NCBI GenBank assembly: GCA_022773585.1
Contig: JALEZZ010000005.1
Location: 1-42,488, forward strand
DNA length: 42,488 nt
From: Selenomonas sp.
GTDB taxonomy: Bacteria; Bacillota; Negativicutes; Selenomonadales; Selenomonadaceae
Reading direction: 5' to 3'
The position numbers and the translations under genes were made by a program. The first letter of the stretch is position 1, and each line of letters opens with the position of its first letter. A model generated the notes under the pieces. That model saw only the letters and a program-made list of their open reading frames with translations, did no database searches and was not told the origin of the DNA. Below are positions 23,542 through 32,985 of this stretch, piece by piece.

Positions 23542-25079
23542 GGCTTGTCCCCCTCGTTTTCATTTCCATAAATACGTTCGAGCAGGTTTGCTCGTTTTTC
23601 AATATAGAGATCAATATCCCTCAGATATGTTTTCAAATCTTTTGCGTTGAACGCCGACCGCAGGCAGTGGTTGCGCCAGTCGACGACTTTCGTAGCCGCC
23701 GCGCCGCCGATGCCCAGGATGGTCTGGTGTTCTTCCATGATCTGGATGTTGTACATGCCCTCGGCGCCGGGCTTGCAGCAGCCGATGTTTTCGAGGTCGC
23801 CGCTCTGGTAGCCCTGGCGGTAAAGGTAATAGGGCCGCATGCCTTCCTTTTTGACCGCCGCGAGCGCGACCTCCGACATCTTGCGCGTCTCTTCGTCGCT
23901 CGGCAGCTCGACGTGCTGTTCCTCCATCATCTTCTGGAGGCGCGAGCCGCGCTTGATGGCGAGGGCGTGGAGCGTGATGTCGTCGGGGCCGAGCGCCGTG
24001 ATCTTTTCCATCGTGTCGCGCACATCGTCGGCCGTCTCGCCTGGCAGGCCGAGGATGACATCCATGTTGATGTGCGGAATGCCCGCTACCTGCAAGGCGT
24101 GGAACATCTCTTCGACCTGCTCCGGCGTATGGCGGCGGCCGATGCGGTCGAGCGTTTTCTGCTGCATGGACTGCGGGTTGACGCTGACGCGCGTGACATG
24201 GAGGCGTTTCATCGTCTCGACTTTCGCCGCCGACATGCTGTCGGGACGTCCGGCCTCGACGGTAAATTCTGCGATGTCCTCGTTCCAGAACGCATCGCAG
24301 ACGCTCTGGAGCATTTCGTCAAAATACGCATCGGGCAGGCTCGTCGGCGTGCCGCCGCCGACGTAGATGTTCTGGACGCGGAAGCCGTATTTTGCAATCG
24401 CCTGCTGGACGGCCGCGAGGTCTTTGGCAAAAACCTCCATGAATTTCCGCAGCGTCTTTTCGCCCGGCAGGAGGTTCGACGGGAATGAGCAGTAGAGGCA
24501 GCGCGTCAGGCAGAACGGGATGCCGACATAGATGCTGACCGTCTTTTCATCGGACGTCTCGAGGAACGGCACCTGGCGGAACGCCATCGGCACGATGAGT
24601 TCGGCCTTTTCGCGGCCGCAGTCGTAGTCATCCATGAGACGCTCGATGATGCCCGCCTTGTCCATGCCGCCCTGCCGCCAGCGGTGCACGATCTTCGTCG
24701 GCCGCACGCCATGGAGGATGCCCCACGGTGCAGGCGGCATCTGGAAATGCTGGAGAAAGATGCGGTAGAGGTTGCGCTTGAAGAGCCGGTGATACGCCGC
24801 GCTTTCGCGCTCGTCGGGAGCTCCCTGCCCTGCCTCGCGATAGCACGCTTCCGTGCCATCGGGGCGGAACGCATAGAGCAGCGTCTCGGCGCGCACGCAG
24901 CCATTGCCGCCCTCGTTCTTAGAAAGTGGCGGCAGCTTCCGGTGCACGACGGAGAACTGTGCGTAGTCCGCGTCGAAACATGGACCCGCGACCTCGATTT
25001 TGAAGAGGTTCAGCACCTCCTTCGTGATCTTGACGACGACTTCCTGATGGTCGTTCAGCGTCAGTGTCTCAATCTTCAC
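23535..25079 (-). CDS. hemZ: HemZ-like oxygen-independent coproporphyrinogen dehydrogenase
   Basis: Radical-SAM protein of the HemN/HemZ group. It has 514 residues with a ~170-residue N-terminal region typical of HemZ, then the cluster motif C190-x3-C194-x2-C197 (PFCLTRCLYCSF), the SAM motif VGGGTPTSL and MDVILGLPGE. HemN-type enzymes oxidatively decarboxylate coproporphyrinogen III, but HemZ/HemW relatives may act in haem handling instead, so the exact reaction is uncertain. Start GTG 25079 overlaps the fur gene end by 11 nt, which suggests joint expression with the metal regulator. Confidence 0.88.
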   Translation of the reverse strand: MKIETLTLNDHQEVVVKITKEVLNLFKIEVAGPCFDADYAQFSVVHRKLPPLSKNEGGNGCVRAETLLYAFRPDGTEACYREAGQGAPDERESAAYHRLFKRNLYRIFLQHFQMPPAPWGILHGVRPTKIVHRWRQGGMDKAGIIERLMDDYDCGREKAELIVPMAFRQVPFLETSDEKTVSIYVGIPFCLTRCLYCSFPSNLLPGEKTLRKFMEVFAKDLAAVQQAIAKYGFRVQNIYVGGGTPTSLPDAYFDEMLQSVCDAFWNEDIAEFTVEAGRPDSMSAAKVETMKRLHVTRVSVNPQSMQQKTLDRIGRRHTPEQVEEMFHALQVAGIPHINMDVILGLPGETADDVRDTMEKITALGPDDITLHALAIKRGSRLQKMMEEQHVELPSDEETRKMSEVALAAVKKEGMRPYYLYRQGYQSGDLENIGCCKPGAEGMYNIQIMEEHQTILGIGGAAATKVVDWRNHCLRSAFNAKDLKTYLRDIDLYIEKRANLLERIYGNENEGDKPC

Positions 25080-25527
25080 CGCGTTCCTGGCACTCCTTGC
25101 AGATTCCGTAGAATTTCACCTGATGGTCGAGCGTTTTGAAACCGCATTTTTGGAGGATGTCGGCTTCGAGGTCTTCGAGCATGTCCTCGTCGAATTCTTC
25201 GACTTTGCCGCATTTCGTGCAGATCAGGTGGTGGTGGTGGTGGCGCTTCGGGTCGATGGAATTGACTTCGTAGCGGCTGCAGCCATCGCCGAACTCCATC
25301 TTCTGCAGGATGCCGAGATCCGAGAGAAGTTCGAGCGTACGATAGACGGTCGCCAGGCCAATCTCGGCTTTCTGCTCGCGCAGGATGTCGTGGCAGTCCT
25401 CCGCTGAGAGGTGTTCGCCCGGATGATCGAGGAAAATCTGCAGGACAATCCGCCGCTGCGGCGTCATCTTGTGCTGGCGCTCCTGGAGCTTCTGCTTGAG
25501 GTCTTCCATGGTATACGTCTGTGACAT
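25069..25527 (-). CDS. Fur-family metalloregulator
   Basis: Ferric uptake regulator family (Fur/PerR/Zur). The 152-residue product has a winged helix at about 10-85 with the recognition helix IGLATVYRTLELL, the metal-sensing cluster KRHHHHHLIC and two structural zinc CxxC pairs (C103/C106, C143/C146). The five consecutive histidines extend the usual H-H pair. ATG at 25527 is chosen over 25551 because AAGGGG lies about 10 nt before it. Fur, PerR and Zur cannot be separated by eye. It overlaps hemZ, so iron or peroxide control of that gene pair is plausible. Confidence 0.92.
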   Translation of the reverse strand: MSQTYTMEDLKQKLQERQHKMTPQRRIVLQIFLDHPGEHLSAEDCHDILREQKAEIGLATVYRTLELLSDLGILQKMEFGDGCSRYEVNSIDPKRHHHHHLICTKCGKVEEFDEDMLEDLEADILQKCGFKTLDHQVKFYGICKECQERGED

Positions 25528-25578
25528 GATATATCTGTCCCCTTTGTGCAAGGAATGGATGAAATCTCAAATACCATC

Positions 25579-25607
25579 ATTATAACAAAAACAATACGAA
25601 AAGACAA
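25579..25607 (-). promoter_or_regulatory. Promoter of fur-hemZ-hisS-aspS
   Basis: Minus strand TTGTCT, 17-nt spacer, TATAAT, about 50 nt before the fur start. No convincing Fur box was recognised over it. Confidence 0.75.
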
Positions 25608-25623
25608 ACTGGCTAAAATCTGC

Positions 25624-27852
25624 TCAGTTCGACGTCCCGCCCATCGCGCGCGTGACGCTGAAGACGTCCTTGAGGCGGCGGAGCTTCATCATGACCTGCT
25701 GGACTTCGGCCGCATTGTGGACGGAAAGGCTCATGCGCACGGTCGAGGTCTTGTTGCTGCGGTTTGGGTTCGCGTTGACGGACGAAATGTTGAGCTTCAT
25801 CTCAGACGGCACGGCGAGGAGTTCTTGCAGCACGCCGACCTTGTCGTTGCAGATGATTTCGATTTCGACCGTGTAGTCCTTGTCGAGACCGATGTCCCAG
25901 CTGACTTCGATCATGCGCGAGAGGTCGGATTCCGAACCCTGCAGCACATTCGGGCAGTCGGCGCGATGGACGGAGACGCCGCGGCCGCGCGTGATGTAGC
26001 CCGTGATCGGGTCGCCCGGGATCGGGTTGCAACATTTCGCGAGGCGCACGAGGAGGCCGCTTTCGCCTTCGACGAGCACGCCGTGGCTCGATTTCGACTT
26101 CTTGCCAGGCTTGCCCGTCGGCGCCTTGAGTTTCGAGAGGATGGCCGAGACATCGGGCGGTGTCGCCGCTTGCAGATCCTTCTTGTAGAGCTCGATGAGC
26201 TTTGTCAGCACGCCGTGCATCGTGACGCCGCCATAGCCGATGGCAGCGAGCAGGTCTTCTTCACTCGAGATGTTCATCTTTTCGGCGACCTGCTGCAATC
26301 TGACTTCTTTCAGAAGGTCATGCGTGTCGTAGCCGAGGTGCTTTGCTTCCTCTTTGAGGTATTCGAGGCCGCGCGTGATGTTTTCCTCGCGCTTCTCCTT
26401 CTTGAACCACGAACGGATCTTCGTGCGCGTCTCGCCGGACGCGACGATGTTGAGCCAGTCGCGCGACGGGCCGCTGTTCGACTTGTTCGTGACGATTTCG
26501 ACGATGTCGCCGTTTTTGAGCTTGTACTCGAGCGGCACGAGCTTGCCATTGACTTTCGCGCCGACGCAGTGGTGGCCGACCTGCGTGTGGATGCGGTAGG
26601 CGAAATCGATCGGGATGGAACCTTTCGGCAGGTCGATGACGTCGCCATTCGGCGTGAAGACAAAGACTTCGTCGGAGAAGATGTCGACTTTGAGCGCTTC
26701 GAAATACTCGCGCGGGTCGCTGTATTCCTGCTGGAGGTTGACCATCTGGCGCAGCCAGCTCATCTTCTGGTCCATCTCGCTGCCCGCGACGGCGCCCTTG
26801 CCCTGCTCCTTGTACTTCCAGTGCGCCGCGACGCCGTATTCGGAGACCTGGTGCATCTGGAACGTGCGGATCTGGATTTCGAGCGGATAGCCCTTCGTCA
26901 TGACCGTCGTATGCAGCGACTGGTAGCCGTTCGACTTCGGCATGGCGATGTAGTCTTTGAAACGGCCCGGAATCGGCTTCCACATGGCATGGATGACGCC
27001 GAGCACGCCATAGCAGTCTTTGACAGTATCGACGAGGACGCGCACGGCCGAGAGGTCGTAGATTTCGCTGATGTCCTTGTTGTCGCGCTTCATCTTCTTA
27101 TAGATGGAATAAAAGTGCTTGGCACGGCCGGAAATCTCGGCCTTGATGTTCGATTCCTTGAGCTTTTCGCGAATCTGCACGATGGCGTCGTCGATGAACG
27201 CCTGGCGCTCCTGGCGCTTCTGCTTGACGCTCTCGACGAGGTCGTAGTATTTCTCAGGCTCGAGATACCGGAGGCAGAGGTCTTCGAGCTCCCATTTGAT
27301 GTTCGAAATGCCGAGGCGGTTCGCGAGCGGCGCATAGACCTCGATCGTCTCTTTCGCGATGCGCTGCTGCTTCTCGCGCGGCATGTATTTGAGCGTCCGC
27401 ATGTTGTGCAGGCGGTCGGCCAGCTTGATCATGATGACGCGGATGTCCTTCGCCATCGCGAGGAACATCTTGCGGTACGTCTCGAGCTGCTGCTCTTCGC
27501 GCGACTTGTACTTGATGCGCGAGAGCTTTGTCACGCCGTCGACGAGTTCCGCGACCTCCTTGCCGAACATCTGCTCGAGCTGTTCCGTCGTGTAGATCGT
27601 GTCCTCGACGACGTCATGCAGCAGTGACGCCGCGACCGTGATGTCGTCGATATGGAGTTCCGTGAGAATCTGGGCGACATGCAAAGGATGGATGATGTAC
27701 TCCTCGCCCGAGACGCGCTTCTGTCCCTTGTGCGCCGATAGCGCGAGCTCGTAGGCCCTCTGGATCAGGCGGAGGTTCGCCTTGGGCTGGTAGCTCTTGA
27801 CCTCGTTGATGATTTTGTCGATGGTAACCGGTTCTTTGTCGATGCTCTGCAT
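25624..27852 (-). CDS. relA: Bifunctional (p)ppGpp synthetase/hydrolase (RelA/SpoT, Rsh)
   Basis: Controls the stringent response by making and breaking (p)ppGpp. The 742-residue long-form Rsh has an intact HD hydrolase site (H55, HD at 79-80, followed by VVEDT), the synthetase domain at about 230-350 (YSIYKKMKRD, DLSAVRVLV, KPIPGRFKDYIAMPKSNGYQSLHT), TGS at about 385-450, a zinc-finger-type region (VRLAKCCNPIPGD, HRADCPN) and a C-terminal ACT domain. Both active sites look complete. It has its own promoter and lies between recJ and fur. Confidence 0.96.
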   Translation of the reverse strand: MQSIDKEPVTIDKIINEVKSYQPKANLRLIQRAYELALSAHKGQKRVSGEEYIIHPLHVAQILTELHIDDITVAASLLHDVVEDTIYTTEQLEQMFGKEVAELVDGVTKLSRIKYKSREEQQLETYRKMFLAMAKDIRVIMIKLADRLHNMRTLKYMPREKQQRIAKETIEVYAPLANRLGISNIKWELEDLCLRYLEPEKYYDLVESVKQKRQERQAFIDDAIVQIREKLKESNIKAEISGRAKHFYSIYKKMKRDNKDISEIYDLSAVRVLVDTVKDCYGVLGVIHAMWKPIPGRFKDYIAMPKSNGYQSLHTTVMTKGYPLEIQIRTFQMHQVSEYGVAAHWKYKEQGKGAVAGSEMDQKMSWLRQMVNLQQEYSDPREYFEALKVDIFSDEVFVFTPNGDVIDLPKGSIPIDFAYRIHTQVGHHCVGAKVNGKLVPLEYKLKNGDIVEIVTNKSNSGPSRDWLNIVASGETRTKIRSWFKKEKREENITRGLEYLKEEAKHLGYDTHDLLKEVRLQQVAEKMNISSEEDLLAAIGYGGVTMHGVLTKLIELYKKDLQAATPPDVSAILSKLKAPTGKPGKKSKSSHGVLVEGESGLLVRLAKCCNPIPGDPITGYITRGRGVSVHRADCPNVLQGSESDLSRMIEVSWDIGLDKDYTVEIEIICNDKVGVLQELLAVPSEMKLNISSVNANPNRSNKTSTVRMSLSVHNAAEVQQVMMKLRRLKDVFSVTRAMGGTSN

Positions 27853-27899
27853 GGTTCCATCCCTCGCTTTCGTGATTCTCGTTTGCTCGTTTAAATTCT

Positions 27900-27928
27900 A
27901 GTATACCTTATGAAACCTAGGATGACAA
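27900..27928 (-). promoter_or_regulatory. relA promoter
   Basis: Minus strand TTGTCA, 17-nt spacer, TATACT, about 50 nt before the relA start. Confidence 0.75.
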
Positions 27929-27959
27929 CTGCTTCTGAGAGGATTTCTCTCAAAGGCTT

Positions 27960-29939
27960 TCACTTCTGATGTTCCCGAAAACTTTTTGACGCCATGAGGT
28001 CGAGCTTGCCATCGGGCGGGACGAGACGGCAGGTACCTTCCTCAAGCGTCGTGACGAGGAGGTGGAGCTCGGAAAAAACGCGCAAGCCTTCTTTGAGCGT
28101 GTAGAGCGCCATATGGCGGCCCATGTCCTGCTTGAAGAGCGTCGCGAGGCGGACGGGGTCGAGCGGCAGATTGCCGCCTTTTTTCTGGCGCGAAAACAGA
28201 AAGCGGTAGAGGTCGGCAAGCGCGGAACGGTCGGGATAGATGCGCGCAGACTCTGCCGGACGCAGACTGTCAACGATGGCCTGCACGCGGCGATTGCCCT
28301 GCCATTCATTGATGGATGGCTTGTAGACGATGTCGAGCGGTTCGGCGTTGACGAAGTCCGCGAGCGCGGCATGGCTCCACCAGAGCATCTCGATGGACTG
28401 CTCGCGTCCCGAAAGGAAGAATTTGAGGTGTGTGCGGTCTTTGCCGATGGCGCGCGCTCCCTCGCCGCGCAGGTTGCGTGCGCCGAACAGCGGCTTCGGG
28501 TTGCCTTCGCCATACGGTTCGAGGCGCGCGATTTCCTCGATGAGGTCGAGCGTGACGTCGAGCGGCTGCATCTCGAACTCGATGCGAGCAACGGGCGTGT
28601 AATCCTCTTCTTTGAGGTGCGCCCGTGCGTAGGCGCAGAACGCCGCGCGGAACGCGGGAATGTCGGCCGTTTGGAGCGAGAGCCCCGCCGCCTGCGCATG
28701 GCCGCCGAACTGCGTCAGATGCTCGGCACAGGCCGCGAGTGCGTCATGCATGTGCAGCAGGCCCTCGATGCTGCGGCACGAGCCCTTTGCCATATCGCCG
28801 TCGATGGAAAGCAGGATGACGGGCTTGTAGTACGTTTCGACGAGGCGCGAAGCGACGATGCCGATGACGCCCGAGTGCCAGCCCTCACCTGCGAGCACGA
28901 TGGCAGGCAGTGTTTCCATGTCCTCGCCCGCGAGCTGCTCTTCGGCGCGCGCGAGGATGTCCTGCTCGACGGCCTGCCGCTCCTGGTTCAGCGCGTTGAG
29001 GCGGTCGGCAAGCTCCTGCGCTTCAGCGGCGTCCTGCGTCCGCAGCAGCCGCGAGCCGAGCATGGCCGAATCCATGCGGCCGGCGGCATTGAGGCGCGGC
29101 GCAAGCTGGAAGCCGACCTGCTCCGCCGTAACAGCGGCGGGATCGACACCCGCGACGTCCATCAGGGCGCGCAGGCCGAGATTCTTTGTCTCCGCCATGC
29201 GCGCGAGGCCGAGGCGTACGATCTTGCGGTTTTCGCCGAGGAGCGGCACGATGTCGGCGACCGTGCCAAGCGCGACGAGTTCGAGGCCCTGCGTCCACGG
29301 CTTGTGCTGGATGGTCTCGGAAAGTGCGTTGCAGAGCTTGAACGCGACACCGACACCACAGAGGTTCTTGTCAGGATATTCGTCGTCTTCGCGGTGCGGG
29401 TTGACGACAGCGCAGGCATGCGGCAGTTCGCCACCGGGCAGATGGTGGTCCGTCACGACGATGTCGAGCTTTCCCTGCAGTCCCGCTACATCTTCGACGG
29501 ACGTGATGCCGCAGTCAACGGAAACGAGCAGAGACGAGCGCTCCGCGATGTGTTCGAGCGCCGCACGGTTGAAGCCGTAGCCTTCGCGGAAGCGGTCCGG
29601 GATATAGACATCGACGTCAGCACCGAAGGACTGCAGGCATGTGCAGAGCAGGGATGACGACGTCATGCCATCGACGTCGTAGTCGCCGTAAATCGTGATG
29701 TGCTCGCCGTCCTCGATGGCTTTCTCGATGCGCGCGACGGCTTTATCCATATCCTTCATGAGGAACGGGTCATAAAAATCCTGCAGGTGCTCGGGGTCGA
29801 GGAAGCGCCGTGCGTTTTCCGCCGTCCGCAGGCCGCGGTTCCAGAGCAGGCGCGCGAGGACGGACGAGACGCCGAGCTCCTTTGCGAGCGCCTCCCCCTC
29901 CGCTCCCGCATCAGGCAGGATGTTCCAACGTTTGATCAT
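27960..29939 (-). CDS. recJ: Single-stranded-DNA-specific exonuclease RecJ
   Basis: 5'-3' ssDNA exonuclease of the DHH family acting in recombination and repair. The 659-residue product has IYGDYDVDGMTS (84-94), SVDCGITS (140-147) and VVTDHHLPGG (161-170) in the DHH domain, then DHHA1 with GWHSGVIGIVASR and the GGHAQAAGLSL motif. ATG at 29939 follows AGGAGC. The secF-recJ gap holds R1 copy D. Confidence 0.96.
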   Translation of the reverse strand: MIKRWNILPDAGAEGEALAKELGVSSVLARLLWNRGLRTAENARRFLDPEHLQDFYDPFLMKDMDKAVARIEKAIEDGEHITIYGDYDVDGMTSSSLLCTCLQSFGADVDVYIPDRFREGYGFNRAALEHIAERSSLLVSVDCGITSVEDVAGLQGKLDIVVTDHHLPGGELPHACAVVNPHREDDEYPDKNLCGVGVAFKLCNALSETIQHKPWTQGLELVALGTVADIVPLLGENRKIVRLGLARMAETKNLGLRALMDVAGVDPAAVTAEQVGFQLAPRLNAAGRMDSAMLGSRLLRTQDAAEAQELADRLNALNQERQAVEQDILARAEEQLAGEDMETLPAIVLAGEGWHSGVIGIVASRLVETYYKPVILLSIDGDMAKGSCRSIEGLLHMHDALAACAEHLTQFGGHAQAAGLSLQTADIPAFRAAFCAYARAHLKEEDYTPVARIEFEMQPLDVTLDLIEEIARLEPYGEGNPKPLFGARNLRGEGARAIGKDRTHLKFFLSGREQSIEMLWWSHAALADFVNAEPLDIVYKPSINEWQGNRRVQAIVDSLRPAESARIYPDRSALADLYRFLFSRQKKGGNLPLDPVRLATLFKQDMGRHMALYTLKEGLRVFSELHLLVTTLEEGTCRLVPPDGKLDLMASKSFREHQK

Positions 29940-29993
29940 AATGATTTGCTCCTAAAAGAAAGGGCTGCCTGCTGGCAGCCGCTTTGGATGATA

Positions 29994-30199
29994 GGCTCCC
30001 TCTCAGAGGGAGCTGTCAGCCGAATGGCTGACTGAAGGAGTCTCACAAGATGGACACATGTGATTCTGGATTGTGCTTTACGCGGGCTGTGCTGTTGCTT
30101 CTTTCGATGCCCGCATAAACAGCAATCGTGCATCTCATATTACATGCTTGTGAGACTCCCTCCGACCCCTTCGGGGCCACCTCCCTCTGAGAGGGAGGA
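29994..30199 (+). repeat. R1 repeat, copy D
   Basis: Complete ~206-bp copy. Left arm hairpin GTCAGCCGAATGGCTGAC, box GAGTCTCACAAGATGG, core ACGCGGG and GCCCGCATAAA, CAATCGTGCATCTCA, box CTTGTGAGACTCC, right arm CGACCCCTTCGGGGCC. It fills the recJ-secF gap. Confidence 0.85.
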
Positions 30200-30210
30200 T
30201 TCTATTCGCT

Positions 30211-31122
30211 TTACTTCGCCGCCACTTTCGCCGCATGCTTCTTTTCTGCCCAGCCGCGGAAGGTGACCCAGAGCGGGCTGGCGATGAAGATGGACGAATA
30301 GCAGCCGCTGCCGAAGCCGACGAGCAGCGCGAATGCGAAATCTTTCGTCGTCTCGCCGCCGAAGAAGTAGAGCGCGAGCGTCGTGAACATGACCGTGAAG
30401 ACCGTGTAGAGCGAGCGCGTCAGCGTCTGGTAGATCGACGTGTTGACGAGGACGTCGACGTCGCCGCCGCGCCGGAAGTGGAGCTTGAGGTTTTCGCGGA
30501 TGCGGTCGAAAATGACGATGGTGTCGTTGATGGAATAACCGACAATCGTCAGGAGCGCCGCGATGAACGACGAGTCGATCTGCCGTTGCGTGAGTGCGAA
30601 GACGCCGAGCACGACGAGGATGTCATGGACGAGGGCCAAGACAGCTGCCACGCCGAATTTCCATTCGAAGCGATACGCGACATAGACGATGATCAGCGCC
30701 CACGAAATCAGCAGGGCTTCGACGGCGTTCGTGATGAGCTCGCCGCCGATCGTCGCGCCAACTTTTTCTTCGCGCAGGACGGTGTAATTGCCGACGTCGT
30801 CTTTGAGCGTCGCCATGACTTCCTTGCGCTGGTCCTCTTCGAGGTCCGTCGTGCGGATCATGACGTCTTCGGACGCCGTAACATCGGACTGCGCGCCCGA
30901 CAGCTGGATCGTGCTGCCGTCGAGACCGTACTTGCCGAGGCTCGTGCGCACATCCGCAATCGTGACAGGCTGGTCGAACTTCAGGTCGATGATCGTACCG
31001 CCCGTGAAGTCGATGCCAAAATTGAAGCCGCGCACGACCATGCAGACGATGCCGGCGATGATGATGATGGATGAAAGGAGGAACCACCATTTGCGATGGC
31101 CCGAAATATCAAATTTAGGCAT
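30211..31122 (-). CDS. secF: Protein translocase subunit SecF
   Basis: Membrane partner of SecD that uses the proton gradient to help SecYEG export. The 303-residue product has six membrane helices, the FNFGIDFTGGTIIDLKF motif after helix 1, and the SINDTIVIFDRIREN signature near residue 200. Its start overlaps the secD stop by 8 nt. It is a separate gene, not the fused SecDF of Bacillus. Confidence 0.96.
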   Translation of the reverse strand: MPKFDISGHRKWWFLLSSIIIIAGIVCMVVRGFNFGIDFTGGTIIDLKFDQPVTIADVRTSLGKYGLDGSTIQLSGAQSDVTASEDVMIRTTDLEEDQRKEVMATLKDDVGNYTVLREEKVGATIGGELITNAVEALLISWALIIVYVAYRFEWKFGVAAVLALVHDILVVLGVFALTQRQIDSSFIAALLTIVGYSINDTIVIFDRIRENLKLHFRRGGDVDVLVNTSIYQTLTRSLYTVFTVMFTTLALYFFGGETTKDFAFALLVGFGSGCYSSIFIASPLWVTFRGWAEKKHAAKVAAK

Positions 31123-32371
31123 TGCGCTTCAGATCCTCCTTTTTCCAGAGCATGAAGCCAGAGGCACCATAGGCGCCCGGCGACGTGAAGAGCTTCGAGG
31201 CAATCATGAGCTTCAGCATGAACTGCGTCAGCGTGATGGCCGTGAACATCGAGAGCAGCGTGCCGAGGCCGAGCGTGATGGCGAAACCGCGGATCGTGCC
31301 CGTGCCGAGGAAGAACAGGACGCCAGCCGCAATGATCGTCGTGATGTTCGAGTCAAAAATCGTCGTGAACGCGCGCTTGAAGCCCGCATCCATCGAGAGG
31401 CGCAGCGTCTTGCCCTGGATCTGGTATTCCTCTTTGAAATGCTCGAAAATCAGCACGTTCGCATCGACGGCCATACCAATGGAGAGGATGATGCCCGCAA
31501 CGCCAGGAAGTGTCAATGTCGCATCGAGCGCCCAGAGAAGTGCGAGCAGCATGACCGTATAGGCCATCAGAGCGACGTCGGCGATGAAGCCCGACATGCG
31601 GTAGAACAGCAGCATGAACAGCAGGACGGCGCCGATGCCGACGGCAAAAGCGAATTCGGACTTGTCCTTCGAATCCTGACCGAGCGACGGGCCGACCGTG
31701 CGCGTCTCGATGATGTTGACCTTGACGGGCAGTGCGCCGGAGCGCAGGACGACAGCGAGGTTCTGCGCCTCGTCGAGCGATTTCTGGCCGCTGATCTCGG
31801 CCTTGCCGCCGAGGATCGGCTCGCGGACGTTCGGCGCCGTCAGCACTTCGCCATCGAGCAAGATGGCAATCGTGCGACCGACGTTCTTCGTCGTGAGGTC
31901 GGCGAATTTCTTCGCGCCTTCATCCGTGAATTCGAGGTTGACGACGTTCTGGCCGTTCTGCTGGTTCGTTGCGGCCTGCGCGTCTTTGAGGTCGGTACCC
32001 GTGAGCACCGTGTTGCCTTCCTCGTCCTTGAATTCGAGCATGGCCGTCTTGCCGATGGTCTTGATGGCGGCATCTGGGTCTTTGACGCCCGGCAGCTCGA
32101 TGATGACGCGGCGTTCGCCCTCGCGCTGGATGATCGGCTCCGTGAGGCCGAGTGCGTTGACGCGCTTCTCCATGATCGTGACGACGCGGTTCATGGCATC
32201 GTCATTGACCTGCGCGATGTCGGTGTCCTCCGCCTCGAGCACGACATGCGTGCCGCCCTGCAGGTCGAGGCCCTGCCGGATGGAGTTCGCCAGCGGCTGC
32301 ACAAAGGCGAGGAAGATGCCGACAATCGCCACGACACAGACGATGAGTTTCAGGAGACTGTCTTTTCTCAA
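31115..32371 (-). CDS. secD: Protein translocase subunit SecD
   Basis: Export motor subunit with a large extracytoplasmic P1 domain between helices 1 and 2. The 418-residue length is typical of Gram-positive-lineage SecD. Seen: GLDLQGGTHVVLE near 34, RVNALGLTEPIIQREGERRVIIELPG near 71-96, and the SIGMAVDANVLIFEHFKEE signature near residue 296. It begins with TTG 32371, preceded by AAGGGA. secF follows with overlap. YajC, its usual neighbour, lies about 2 kb upstream, beyond three unrelated genes and a repeat. Confidence 0.95.
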   Translation of the reverse strand: MRKDSLLKLIVCVVAIVGIFLAFVQPLANSIRQGLDLQGGTHVVLEAEDTDIAQVNDDAMNRVVTIMEKRVNALGLTEPIIQREGERRVIIELPGVKDPDAAIKTIGKTAMLEFKDEEGNTVLTGTDLKDAQAATNQQNGQNVVNLEFTDEGAKKFADLTTKNVGRTIAILLDGEVLTAPNVREPILGGKAEISGQKSLDEAQNLAVVLRSGALPVKVNIIETRTVGPSLGQDSKDKSEFAFAVGIGAVLLFMLLFYRMSGFIADVALMAYTVMLLALLWALDATLTLPGVAGIILSIGMAVDANVLIFEHFKEEYQIQGKTLRLSMDAGFKRAFTTIFDSNITTIIAAGVLFFLGTGTIRGFAITLGLGTLLSMFTAITLTQFMLKLMIASKLFTSPGAYGASGFMLWKKEDLKRNA

Positions 32372-32392
32372 CTAGTTCAATCCCTTCATTTT

Positions 32393-32740
32393 TTATTTAT
32401 CTGATTCTCTGGTTTTGAGAAAATCAATGACCTTGTTTTTGACGGCTTCCGCATCGAGGTCATCCGTCTGGATATAGAGGTCTGCGTGCTTCCGCGCGTC
32501 CGCGAGCCTCTTGTGCTGCACGTCGATGCGGTCCTGGCCCCAGTAGACGACGCGGCGCTTGTGAACGGCCGCGAGCGTCGCGTCAATCATGACGAGGACG
32601 TCGGGGTGATGCTTGTTCCAGAAATCATGGACGCACGAATGCTCCTGCGCGACGTTGTAGGCATCATACCCCGCCTCGCGCAGCCCGCGCACCAAGGTTG
32701 TCTTGCCAGATGCGCAGATGCCGACAATGGCAATTTTCAA
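32393..32740 (-). CDS. Small P-loop NTPase, adenylate-kinase-like, unknown role
   Basis: A 115-residue protein with a Walker A motif at 7-15 (GICASGKTT) at its very N-terminus and a short fold that resembles a stripped nucleotide or shikimate kinase. A Walker B-like strand (DVLVMIDAT) and a basic lid-like segment (HKRRVVYWGQDR, ADARKHADLYIQTDD) follow. It is about half the size of typical kinases of this fold. It begins with TTG 32740 after GAGGTGAGG, 21 nt upstream of secD, so it may be co-transcribed with secDF. Substrate unknown. Confidence 0.8.
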   Translation of the reverse strand: MKIAIVGICASGKTTLVRGLREAGYDAYNVAQEHSCVHDFWNKHHPDVLVMIDATLAAVHKRRVVYWGQDRIDVQHKRLADARKHADLYIQTDDLDAEAVKNKVIDFLKTRESDK

Positions 32741-32774
32741 AATACCTCACCTCGATTGGCTACGCGCTACGAAA

Positions 32775-32974
32775 GCCTCCCTCTCAGAGGGAGGGGGACC
32801 GCGAAGCGGTGGTGGGAGTCTCACAAGCTCGGCGTTGTAAATGTACAAACGGTACTTACGCGGGCGTCGAAAGAGGCGGCAAAGCCCGCATAAATCACAA
32901 TCGTGCATCTCACACGTTCATCTTGTGAGACTCCTTCAGTCAGCTTCGCTGACAGCTCCCTCTGAGAGGGAGCC
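32775..32974 (+). repeat. R1 repeat, copy E (arms swapped)
   Basis: Complete ~200-bp copy with the core in the usual orientation (GCCCGCATAAA, CAATCGTGCATCTCA). The left arm here is the GACCGCGAAGCGGT type and the right arm the CAGTCAGCTTCGCTGAC type, the reverse of copy C. Confidence 0.85.
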
Positions 32975-32985
32975 TTTTTTTTAAG

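Noticed and set aside
25528..25623. Fur box over the fur promoter
   Set aside because: The AT-rich stretch around ATAATGATGGTATTT only weakly fits the 7-1-7 inverted repeat.
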